DNA of 64,000 nucleotides from DASSYK01 sp036258315. Lineage in GTDB: Bacteria > Actinomycetota > Thermoleophilia > Solirubrobacterales > 70-9. A program made the position numbers and the translations under genes. The notes beneath the pieces are model-generated. The model worked only from the letters and a program-made list of their open reading frames with translations. It did not search any database and had not been told where the DNA came from. This document shows, in pieces, positions 27,892 to 35,239 of the stretch; position 1 is the first letter of the stretch; each line of letters starts with the position of its first letter. The stretch spans positions 27,322-91,321 of the forward strand of contig DATADX010000042.1 in NCBI GenBank assembly GCA_036258315.1, given 5' to 3'.

Positions 27892-28503
27892 ATGGAAGCT
27901 GCCGGGGCACAGAAGGAGCTGAGCGGGGAGAAGGCGAGCCGGATCGTCGAGGCGATGCGCTCCAGCGTCGCCAAGCGCGGCATCTCCGGCTCCACCTTCG
28001 AGCACGTCGCCCGGGAGGCGGGGGTCAGCCGCGGGCTCCTCCACTACTACTTCGGGACCAAGGAGGCGCTGCTGGTCGAGGTGGTGCGCCGCGACTCCGA
28101 GCACCGGATAGCGCGCCTCGACGAGCCGCTCGCACAGGCGACCACGGCCGACGAGATCCTCCAGGCGCTGGTCGCGAACCTGCGCGACTCCGTCCAGAAC
28201 GAGCCGGGCTTCTGGGTGCTGATCTTCGAGCTGTTCACCGCCGGACGGCGCAATCCCGACATCCAGCGCGAGGTCGGCGAGCTCTTCAACCGCACCCGCG
28301 ACCACGTCGCCGAGATCCTGCGAGCGAAGGACAGCGAGGGAGTGCTCTCGCTGCGTCACGACGCCGACGCCGTCGTCGGCTTCCTGTTCGCAGTCGCCGA
28401 CGGAGTCGCCCTGCAGATGCTCTCCGACCCCGACCGCGACCACTCAGACGTGATCGCGGCGGGGACCGCGGCCGCGCGCTCGCTGCTCACCGCCGACCGA
28501 TAG
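27892..28503 (+). CDS. TetR family regulator
   Basis: 203 residues; helix-turn-helix ~20-66 (RIVEAMRSSVAKRGISGSTFEHVAREAGVSRGLLHYYFGTKEALL). The C-terminal domain shows the AcrR-like pattern. The ATG is 8 nt after TAGACT (27878-27883). The MBL gene upstream is the likely or shared target, but this is inference. Confidence 0.9.
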   Translation: MEAAGAQKELSGEKASRIVEAMRSSVAKRGISGSTFEHVAREAGVSRGLLHYYFGTKEALLVEVVRRDSEHRIARLDEPLAQATTADEILQALVANLRDSVQNEPGFWVLIFELFTAGRRNPDIQREVGELFNRTRDHVAEILRAKDSEGVLSLRHDADAVVGFLFAVADGVALQMLSDPDRDHSDVIAAGTAAARSLLTADR

Positions 28504-28540
28504 CCCACGACAACCGGCTTGAGGAGACCATCTCGGGCTC

Positions 28541-28546
28541 TACCAT
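28541..28546 (+). promoter_or_regulatory. -10 element (TACCAT) for the 146-residue gene
   Basis: TACCAT is 6 nt before the ATG at 28553, just after the TetR gene. Confidence 0.45.
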
Positions 28547-28552
28547 CAGCGA

Positions 28553-28993
28553 ATGGGGTTGTTCGACTTTCTGCGCCGCAAGGGCGAGCGGGCGATCCCG
28601 GAGCCGGGCACGCCTGAGTTCGAGGCGGCTGTGGCGGGGACGGCGATCCCGGACTCGCAGAGCGTCGCAATGGGTCAGAGCGGCTGGGCGAGCGCGTCGG
28701 CGGCCGATGACGCGCTGAAGCAGCTCGGGATCGATCCGAGCAGTGCCGACGTCGAGCGGCTGCCGAGCCAGGCGATCGACCTGCGCGGGACCGACGCGCG
28801 CGAGAAGGTGGAGGGGGTCCTGCGCCGGCATGGCATCGACCCCGACAAGCAGGGTCAGACGATCGACGCCAGCACCGTGCCGGGGCTCCAGAAGGCGATC
28901 CTCGCCGCGCTCGGGATGGCGGGCCTGAAGATCCCCGACGCCGACGGCTTCGGCGGCGGCATCTCCGCGCCCAAGACCGACCGCGAGGAGTAG
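28553..28993 (+). CDS. Hypothetical protein, 146 residues
   Basis: Starts GLFDFLRRKGERA, a short amphipathic head found in many small cytosolic proteins. No membrane segment, signal or Cys cluster is seen. The central part (AADDALKQLGIDPSSADVERLPSQAIDL) and the later part (EKVEGVLRRHGIDPDKQGQTIDAST) look like two related ~30-residue units, each with an (L/H)GIDP motif followed by a helix. It is not recognised as a named family, and its function is unknown. Confidence 0.7.
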   Translation: MGLFDFLRRKGERAIPEPGTPEFEAAVAGTAIPDSQSVAMGQSGWASASAADDALKQLGIDPSSADVERLPSQAIDLRGTDAREKVEGVLRRHGIDPDKQGQTIDASTVPGLQKAILAALGMAGLKIPDADGFGGGISAPKTDREE

Positions 28994-29030
28994 CGCGCGA
29001 AGCCGAGGAGATGGCGTGATCGCGAATCCG

Positions 29031-30362
29031 TCAGCCGCTGGCGATCCTTCGCGGTTCCCAGATCTTGCCCATCCGGGCGAGCTGGCGGAGCGAGCCGCGC
29101 GGGCGCAGGCGGCGGCGCAGGATCGCCTTCGCCGGCTTCTCGCCGTGCATCGAGATCTCGATCCAGTCGGCCCAGCTCGTCTCGAGCGTCAGGTCGGCGT
29201 CCGCTGCGAGCCCGCGCTTCGCGCGGCTCGAGCCGTTGTCGATCACGACGTGCCAGGGCTCGGCGTCGGAGAACTTCCACTGGATCTTGGTCGGGCGGTC
29301 GACGGCGTCGGTGCGGGCCGAGCGCGCGATCACGTCGAAGTAGATCTGCTGGACCTCGGGTGAGCCGTCGGGCCTGCCGTTGGGCTCGCCGAGGACGCCG
29401 GCCTTGAGCAGCTTGATCTGGCGTCGGGCGCGCTCGACGTGCGGCATCTCCGGGTCGAACGGGTAGATGCCCGGCGGCATCGCCTCGAACGGGTAGCCGA
29501 TCGCCCGCCACTTCGCCTCGACCGACCGCATCCCGAACGAGTAGATGTCCTCCATCGTGAACCCGTAGGCGGTCGTGTAGCGCTCGTCCCAGCCCGGCGG
29601 CACGAACACCGAGGTCAGGAAGGGGAGCATCTCGCGCAGGATCTCGACCACCGCGGCCTTGCACTCCTCGGACTCCGCGAGGAGCTCGGACAGCACCTTG
29701 ACGCCGAACCCGATGTGGCGCTGCTCGTCTCGCGCCACGTTGTGCATCCCCTGCGAGAACCCGGGCATCGTCCCCGTCTTGGTGAAGTAGTCCTCGATGT
29801 AGTGCTGGCCCGGCTGCGCCATCGAGGCTTCGATGATCAGGTGGTAGAGGGTGATCGCCTGCGCGAACTTGGGCAGCGAGCGGTCCCGGCGCAGCTCCTC
29901 GGCCATCGTCTCGAGCCGGTTGAAGACGCCCCTGTAGCCCCAGTTCAGGTAGCTCTCGGTGAACGCGAGCCCGGAGGAGAGGTCGTCCCCGGCGCCGATC
30001 ACCTCCTTGAAGAAGCGATGGAAGAACACGGCGTGCCGGGCCTCGTCGACCTGCTGGGTGGCCAGGAAGTACTTCTGCTCCTCCTTCGGGGCGGCGTCGA
30101 TGTAGGGGGAGAGGCCGTCGGTGACCGCATCCTCGCCGTAGAAGAACATCGAGTAGATCCAGAGCGCGGACTCGCGCTGGATCTCCGAGAGCGCCTTCCA
30201 GCCCTCGCGGTCCTCGCTGAAGTCGAGGTCGTAGGCGAGCCAGTTGCCCTGTTCCCAGCGCTGGTAGAGGTCCTCGTACGAGATCTGCGCACCGGCGCGG
30301 GACGAGAGGTCGTCGGCGCTGAGCGGCTTGGTCGCGGTGCCGTTCTCGATCTTGGTCGCCAT
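29031..30362 (-). CDS. R2-like diiron protein fused to an SCP2-like domain
   Basis: 443 residues. The N-terminal ferritin-like helical domain carries the di-metal ligands E77 (FYGEDAV), E107 and H110 (DEARH), E178 (LIIEASM) and E213 and H216 (DEQRH), the R2/R2-like ligand-binding-oxidase layout. No clear radical-Tyr motif of class I R2 was identified. Residues ~340-430 (IQWKFSDAEPWHVVIDN ... DLTLETSWADWIEI) resemble an SCP2 sterol-carrier domain. The enzyme may oxidise a lipid held by the SCP2 domain; ribonucleotide reductase is an alternative reading but no large subunit is nearby. SD-like AGAGAGGA precedes the ATG. It is divergent from a TetR gene with a shared operator. Confidence 0.85.
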   Translation of the reverse strand: MATKIENGTATKPLSADDLSSRAGAQISYEDLYQRWEQGNWLAYDLDFSEDREGWKALSEIQRESALWIYSMFFYGEDAVTDGLSPYIDAAPKEEQKYFLATQQVDEARHAVFFHRFFKEVIGAGDDLSSGLAFTESYLNWGYRGVFNRLETMAEELRRDRSLPKFAQAITLYHLIIEASMAQPGQHYIEDYFTKTGTMPGFSQGMHNVARDEQRHIGFGVKVLSELLAESEECKAAVVEILREMLPFLTSVFVPPGWDERYTTAYGFTMEDIYSFGMRSVEAKWRAIGYPFEAMPPGIYPFDPEMPHVERARRQIKLLKAGVLGEPNGRPDGSPEVQQIYFDVIARSARTDAVDRPTKIQWKFSDAEPWHVVIDNGSSRAKRGLAADADLTLETSWADWIEISMHGEKPAKAILRRRLRPRGSLRQLARMGKIWEPRRIASG

Positions 30363-30405
30363 CGCTCGGTCCTCTCTCTCCGGTCCGTGGTCTGCAGCGC
30401 GTATG

Positions 30406-30429
30406 CTAACTGACTGGCTGGTCAGTTAG
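30406..30429. promoter_or_regulatory. Palindromic TetR operator
   Basis: CTAACTGAC-TGGCTG-GTCAGTTAG: perfect 9-bp arms, 24 bp in total, midway between the divergent diiron and TetR genes. It also overlaps the minus-strand TAGCAT (-10-like). The arms are typical of TetR sites. Confidence 0.75.
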
Positions 30430-30442
30430 AAAGGCGAACTCT

Positions 30443-31108
30443 GTGACGTCGATCACACAAAGGGGCGGGACGGCCGAGCCCGCCGGCGAGGTCCGCCGCC
30501 GGATGCCGGCGTCGGACCGCCGCGTACTGATCCTCGAGGCGGCGCGGGAAGCGTTCGCCGAGGGGGGTTACCACCGGACCTCGCTCGATGCAGTCGCCGA
30601 GCGCGCCGGCGTCTCCAAGGCGCTGATCTACGAGCACTTCTCCTCGAAGCGCGAGCTGCACTCGGCGATGCTCGAGCTGCACGTCGACGAGCTCGTCGCG
30701 CGCCTCAACGCCGCGCTCGCCGAAGCGGAGCCCGGCGAGGCGAGGATGCGGGCGGGCGTCGAGGCCTTCTTCAGCTTCCTGGAGGAGCGCCGCGGCGCCG
30801 CGGCGATCCTGCTCCGCAACACGGGCGACCCCGACGTGGCCGAATGGCTCTCCCGGCTCCGCGACCAGGTCGCCGCAGCGATCGTCACCCTGATGACGGC
30901 CGAGGTCGAGCTGCAGCTCACCGGGGACCCGGACCTCCGGACGTCGATCGAGATGTTCGCGCAGCAGCAGATCGGCGCGATCCAGTCGCTCGCCGACTGG
31001 TGGGGGGAGCACCGCGACGTCCCCAAGTCACAGGTGGTGGCGGCGGTGATGGAGCTGAACTGGCTGGGGATGGACCGGGTCAGCCAGGGCGAGCGCTGGC
31101 AGGGCTGA
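30443..31108 (+). CDS. TetR family regulator of the diiron gene
   Basis: 221 residues; helix-turn-helix ~28-74 (RVLILEAAREAFAEGGYHRTSLDAVAERAGVSKALIYEHFSSKRELH), then a C-terminal ligand domain. Its GTG start (30443) follows TAGAAA and AAGG. The palindrome in the divergent region is the expected target, so it probably represses itself and the diiron gene. Confidence 0.9.
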   Translation: MTSITQRGGTAEPAGEVRRRMPASDRRVLILEAAREAFAEGGYHRTSLDAVAERAGVSKALIYEHFSSKRELHSAMLELHVDELVARLNAALAEAEPGEARMRAGVEAFFSFLEERRGAAAILLRNTGDPDVAEWLSRLRDQVAAAIVTLMTAEVELQLTGDPDLRTSIEMFAQQQIGAIQSLADWWGEHRDVPKSQVVAAVMELNWLGMDRVSQGERWQG

Positions 31109-31114
31109 CGCGCG

Positions 31115-31249
31115 GCGCTCGCCGACGGGGAAGCTCATTGTTCCCTCGACGACGTAGAAGATCTCCACATTCTCCTCGTGGGAATGCGGACCCGGGCCCT
31201 CGTCGCCTGCCTCCAGCCACCATTCGGCCGGTACCCGACATGAGCCGAG
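31115..31249 (-). pseudogene. Cupin domain remnant
   Basis: Translation on the minus strand gives AEWWLEAGDEGPGPHSHEENVEIFYVVEGTMSF and PVGE, the metal-binding first half of a cupin (HSHEEN). It has no start codon and a TAA lies 5' (31250-31252). After PVGE the reading frame continues without similarity into the antisense of the TetR gene. This is a decayed or truncated copy. Confidence 0.55.
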
Positions 31250-31273
31250 TTACCTGTGGGTCGGCTGCGTCGC

Positions 31274-33769
31274 TCAGCCGCAGCGCGAGCGCACCGCGAT
31301 CACTGCTCGCTTCGCCTTCACCGTGACGACGATGCGGCCCTTGCTCCCGCCGTAGCTCCAGCGCTTCTTCGAGATCGCCCTGCGGCCGACCTGGACGCAG
31401 CGCGGGACGAAGGGCCTGCGAAGGGTCGAGAGTGAAGCCTGGATTCGCCACTTTCGCTTGCGCTGCCCCTTGATCGCGAGCTTCCATGCTCCGCCCTTGC
31501 GCTCGCGGGAGACGAGCCTCTCCCCCTCGAAGAAGGAGGCGTCTGAGCGGCCGCGCGGGAACGCGATCAGGTCGAGCCTGCGCCGCTGCTCCTGCAGCGA
31601 GGTCAGCTTCGGGGTGTCATAGCGGTCCGCGAGGGTGTCGGTTCCTTCGGGGAGCATCGGCAGGAGGGCGCCGGCGCGGACCATCAGGGGGAGCCGGTCG
31701 AGCGGGGCCGGGATGTTGATGTCGCGTCCCCCGTCGACCAGGCGCGCGCGGCGCAGGCGGAAGTCGCCTGGACCGGGCTTGTAGCCGACCGCATTCGAGA
31801 AGTCGGCCCAGCGGCCCGGTGGCAGGTAGAAGGCCCGGGCGCGGGCGCCGGGCCGCAGCACCGGCGCGGCCAGCAGGTCCGGGCCGAACATGAAGACGTC
31901 GTCGCTCGCCACGGCGCCGGCGTCCCTCGGCCAATGCAGGGAGAGGTGCCGCATGATCGGCATCCCAGTGGCGCGGTACTCGGCGTCCGCCGCCGCGATG
32001 TAGGGGTAGAGCTGGGTGCGGAGCTTCGTGTAGCGGCGCCAGTTCGCGATCTGACCCGGGTCGAAGACCTGGACGCGGGTGCTGGGCCCCACCCCGGCGT
32101 ACTTGGTGCGCATCACTCCCGAGACCGCGCCGAATTGGACCCAGCGCGTCAGCAACTCGGGCGTGAGCCCGGGCGAGAGCACCGTGAAGAAGCCGCCGAT
32201 GTCCGAGCCCCAGATGCTGATCCCGGACAGGCCCATGGTGAGGGCCTGGGTCACCGCGGAGGACAGTCCGTCATAGCCCCAGTCGGTGCTCGGGTCCCCG
32301 CCCCATACGATCTGCGCATACGGATGTACGCCGGTCCATCCGGAGCGGATGTGGCGGGCGATCGGCCTGCTCTGGCTGCGGGCGAACTCGAACCCCGAGC
32401 GGTGGTACGGAACCGGGTAGTAGTTGTGCATCTGGGTCCCCGGCATGCCGTTGGCGGACATCGAGTCCAGCGGCGTGTACTCGCCGAAGTCCTCCATCCA
32501 GCCGTCGTGGCCGTCGGCCACCGCCTGGGACAGCTGCTCGGCGAAGAACGCGTCGGCGCCGGGGGCCGTGAAGTCGATCTGAGAGATCGGGGTGAGCGGC
32601 GGGGTGTGGTCTCCGACGTACGCGTCGTACAGGTAGGGCTGCCCGAGCTGATCCTCGGTCAGCACGTCGCGGGCGGCGGCGTCCCCGTGGACCGGCTGGT
32701 AGTCGGCGCAGATCTCCGGGTTGAAGTAGCTGAGGGTGGCGAGACCCTGGCCGTGGAAGAACGCGGTGCGGTCACGCTCCGCCTCGCGCCTGCCGACGGC
32801 CGAGCCACAGGGCAGGTAGCGGAGGTGGGTCTCGACCGCCGACACCGGGACGTCGGACCCGCGCTGGGTCAGGGTGGCGGCCTGCTCGCGTGCGGGCGGG
32901 GGCTGGTTCTCCTGACCGACGTGGAACCAGGGCCCGAACACCCACGGCGCCGGAGGCTTCGGCTGGCGTCCGATCCGGGAGGTGAGGCGGCGCACGGCAT
33001 CGGCGGGGGTCGGGCCGCCGAAGACCCGCAGGTCGAGGCGAGCCGCGTCGACTTCCACGCTCCAGGCGTTCGCCGCATCGATCCCGAGCCGGTGGCGGCT
33101 TTCCTCGAGATTGTCGACCAGCACGCCGTAGCCGGCGCTCGAGAGCAGCCACGGCATCGGGAAGTAGGTCGCGTCGTCCCGGGCCCGCCACCCCTGCGGC
33201 GGCACGAACGAGGTGAGCAACGGCCTGTCGGCCGGGGTGTAGGGCCCGTCCGAGACGTAGTGCTCCACTACTCCTCCGCGCTGGTCGACTGCGTTCGAGC
33301 GCTCGCCGAAGCCGAGGAAGCGCTCGTTCGCGGCCGCGGTGAACGAGATGCCCGTCTGCGTGACTCCCACCGGGCTTCCGTGCACCACTTGGGCGGAGAG
33401 CGCGATCACGCCCTCGGCGTCGGGCCGGATCTCGACTGCGAGCCGGCGCCCGGCCGCGTCGGTGGTCTCCAGCTCGCCGGTCCAGAGGCCGCCGTGCTGC
33501 TGCGAGGTCAAGACTCGGGTCGCGCGCTGCCAGCCGCCCGCGGTCCTGAAGCCCAGCGCTCCCACGGCGCCGCCGCCCACCCCCGCTGCCTCGCTGAGCA
33601 CCGGGGTGCCGTCGGCGCTGGTGAAGGTGAGGTGCCACGGGTCAGTGCCGACGCGTGCCCGGAGAGACGCCGCGTCGGCGGTCTGGGCCGCGGCGGTCGC
33701 GGGGGCGGCAAGAAGAGGGCTCGCGAGCGCCAGGGCGAACGGCACAGCCCAGAGGCGCCCCAGCCTCAC
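31274..33769 (-). CDS. Secreted glycoside hydrolase family 31 (alpha-glucosidase/xylosidase type)
   Basis: 831 residues. Signal peptide at residues 1-28 (RLWAVPFALALASPLLAAPATA). The catalytic TIM barrel has the GH31 nucleophile D427 in GWMEDFGEYTPLD and the acid/base D523 in WGSDIGGF. A beta-sandwich N-terminal domain precedes it and a C-terminal beta domain follows (RWADFSNAVGYKPGPG). It probably releases alpha-linked sugars outside the cell. The GTG at 33769 overlaps the glyS stop (GTGA), so the start is fixed by coupling; a longer frame upstream is in glyS and should not be used. Confidence 0.9.
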   Translation of the reverse strand: MRLGRLWAVPFALALASPLLAAPATAAAQTADAASLRARVGTDPWHLTFTSADGTPVLSEAAGVGGGAVGALGFRTAGGWQRATRVLTSQQHGGLWTGELETTDAAGRRLAVEIRPDAEGVIALSAQVVHGSPVGVTQTGISFTAAANERFLGFGERSNAVDQRGGVVEHYVSDGPYTPADRPLLTSFVPPQGWRARDDATYFPMPWLLSSAGYGVLVDNLEESRHRLGIDAANAWSVEVDAARLDLRVFGGPTPADAVRRLTSRIGRQPKPPAPWVFGPWFHVGQENQPPPAREQAATLTQRGSDVPVSAVETHLRYLPCGSAVGRREAERDRTAFFHGQGLATLSYFNPEICADYQPVHGDAAARDVLTEDQLGQPYLYDAYVGDHTPPLTPISQIDFTAPGADAFFAEQLSQAVADGHDGWMEDFGEYTPLDSMSANGMPGTQMHNYYPVPYHRSGFEFARSQSRPIARHIRSGWTGVHPYAQIVWGGDPSTDWGYDGLSSAVTQALTMGLSGISIWGSDIGGFFTVLSPGLTPELLTRWVQFGAVSGVMRTKYAGVGPSTRVQVFDPGQIANWRRYTKLRTQLYPYIAAADAEYRATGMPIMRHLSLHWPRDAGAVASDDVFMFGPDLLAAPVLRPGARARAFYLPPGRWADFSNAVGYKPGPGDFRLRRARLVDGGRDINIPAPLDRLPLMVRAGALLPMLPEGTDTLADRYDTPKLTSLQEQRRRLDLIAFPRGRSDASFFEGERLVSRERKGGAWKLAIKGQRKRKWRIQASLSTLRRPFVPRCVQVGRRAISKKRWSYGGSKGRIVVTVKAKRAVIAVRSRCG

Positions 33770-35136
33770 GACCGCTCGGGCTTGGGCGACTTCCACGGCT
33801 CGGCGAGGCGGCGGGTGAGCTCGTCGGCGAGGTCGGCGACCGCGATCCGCGACTGGTCGAGGGAGTCGCGGTCGCGCAGCGTCACGGTGTCGTCCTCCAT
33901 CGTCTGGTGGTCGACCGTCACTCCCCACGGGGTGCCGATCTCGTCCTGGCGGCGGTAGCGCTTCCCGATCGAGCCCCCTGTGTCGTACTCGGCCGGCATC
34001 AGGGTGCGCAGCTGCTCGTAGATCTCGCGGGCCCGCTCGGGCTGGCCGTCCTTGTTGAGGAGCGGCAGCACCGCGACCTTGATCGGGGCGAGGCGGGGAT
34101 GGAGGCGAAGCACGACCCGCTCCCGCCCCTCGACCTCCTCCTCGTCATAGGCGTCGACCATGAACGCGAGCAGCGCCCGGTCGGCGCCGGCGGAGGGCTC
34201 GATCACGTAGGGGACGTAGCGCTCGCCGGTGGCTGAGTCCACGTACTCGAGCTTCTCGCCGGAGAACTCGGCGTGACGCTTGAGGTCGAAGTCGGTGCGA
34301 TTGGCGATCCCCTCCAGCTCTGACCATCCCATCGGGAACAGGTACTCGACGTCGGAGGTGGCGGCCGAGTAGTGGGAGAGCTCGTCTGAGCCGTGTTTGC
34401 GCAGCTGCAGGTGGTCGGCCCGGATCCCGAGCTCGGTGTACCAGCGCATCCGCTCGTCCATCCAGCGCTCGTGCCACTCGGGCGCCTCGTCTGGCGGCAC
34501 GAAGTACTCGATCTCCATCTGCTCGAACTCGCGGGTGCGGAAGATGAAGTTGCCCGGCGTGATCTCGTTGCGGAACGCCTTGCCGATCTGGGCGATCCCG
34601 AACGGCGGCTTCTTGCGCGAGAACTGGAGCACGTTCTTGAAGTTGACGAAGATCCCCTGGGCGGTCTCGGGGCGCAGGTAGACCTTCATCCCGGTCTCCT
34701 CCGACGGCCCCATCAGGGTCTCGAACATCAGGTTGAATTGGCGCGGCTCGGAGAGCTCGCCGCCGCACTCGGGGCAGCGGATCTCCCCCTCGGCGTCCTC
34801 GGCGCCGAGCTGCTGCTCGCGGAGATCGTCCTCCCGCCAGCGCCTCTTGCACTCGCCGAGGCACTGGACCAGGGGATCGGTGAAGCCCTCGAGGTGGCCC
34901 GAGGCCTCCCAGACCCTCGGGTGCATCAGGATCGCGGCGTCCAGCGCGACCATGTCGTCGCGTTCCTGGAGCACCGCCCGCCACCACTCGGCCTTGACGT
35001 TGTTCTTGAACAGCACCCCGTAGTGGCCGTAGTCGTAGGTCGAGGCCAGTCCGCCGTAGATCTCCGAGGACTGGAAGATGAAGCCGCGCCGCTTGCAGAG
35101 CGCGACGACCTTGTCGAGGGTGACCGCTTCAGGCAC
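33766..35136 (-). CDS. glyS: Glycyl-tRNA synthetase (dimeric type)
   Basis: Charges tRNA-Gly with glycine. 456 residues, the alpha2-type enzyme: KVVALCKRRGFIFQSSEIYGG near the N-terminus, motif 2 with FRNEITPGNFIFRTREFEQMEIEYF and motif 3 with EPSAGADRALLAF. Zinc-binding pair C..C in CPECGGEL. The GTG at 35136 follows TAGGCT by 7 nt and gives MPEAVTLDKVV; longer starts (ATG 35163 or 35187) are poorer. It is translated into GH31 by the GTGA overlap. Confidence 0.95.
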   Translation of the reverse strand: MPEAVTLDKVVALCKRRGFIFQSSEIYGGLASTYDYGHYGVLFKNNVKAEWWRAVLQERDDMVALDAAILMHPRVWEASGHLEGFTDPLVQCLGECKRRWREDDLREQQLGAEDAEGEIRCPECGGELSEPRQFNLMFETLMGPSEETGMKVYLRPETAQGIFVNFKNVLQFSRKKPPFGIAQIGKAFRNEITPGNFIFRTREFEQMEIEYFVPPDEAPEWHERWMDERMRWYTELGIRADHLQLRKHGSDELSHYSAATSDVEYLFPMGWSELEGIANRTDFDLKRHAEFSGEKLEYVDSATGERYVPYVIEPSAGADRALLAFMVDAYDEEEVEGRERVVLRLHPRLAPIKVAVLPLLNKDGQPERAREIYEQLRTLMPAEYDTGGSIGKRYRRQDEIGTPWGVTVDHQTMEDDTVTLRDRDSLDQSRIAVADLADELTRRLAEPWKSPKPERS

Positions 35137-35143
35137 GCCGGGC

Positions 35144-35149
35144 AGCCTA
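35144..35149 (-). promoter_or_regulatory. -10 element (TAGGCT) for glyS
   Basis: Seven nt from the GTG at 35136; this sets the start of glyS and the likely promoter of the glyS-GH31 pair. Confidence 0.5.
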
Positions 35150-35239
35150 GATGAGTGGGCCATCCGTCCAGCGAGAGAGAGTCTCAACTAGACCTTTAGT
35201 GGGGTGGTAATTCGTGGCCGAATGTATTAAGAATTACGG

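Noticed and set aside
33770..33928. N-terminal extension of the GH31 protein
   Set aside because: It overlaps glyS and reads Arg/Pro-rich; the GTG at 33769 is followed by a proper signal peptide.
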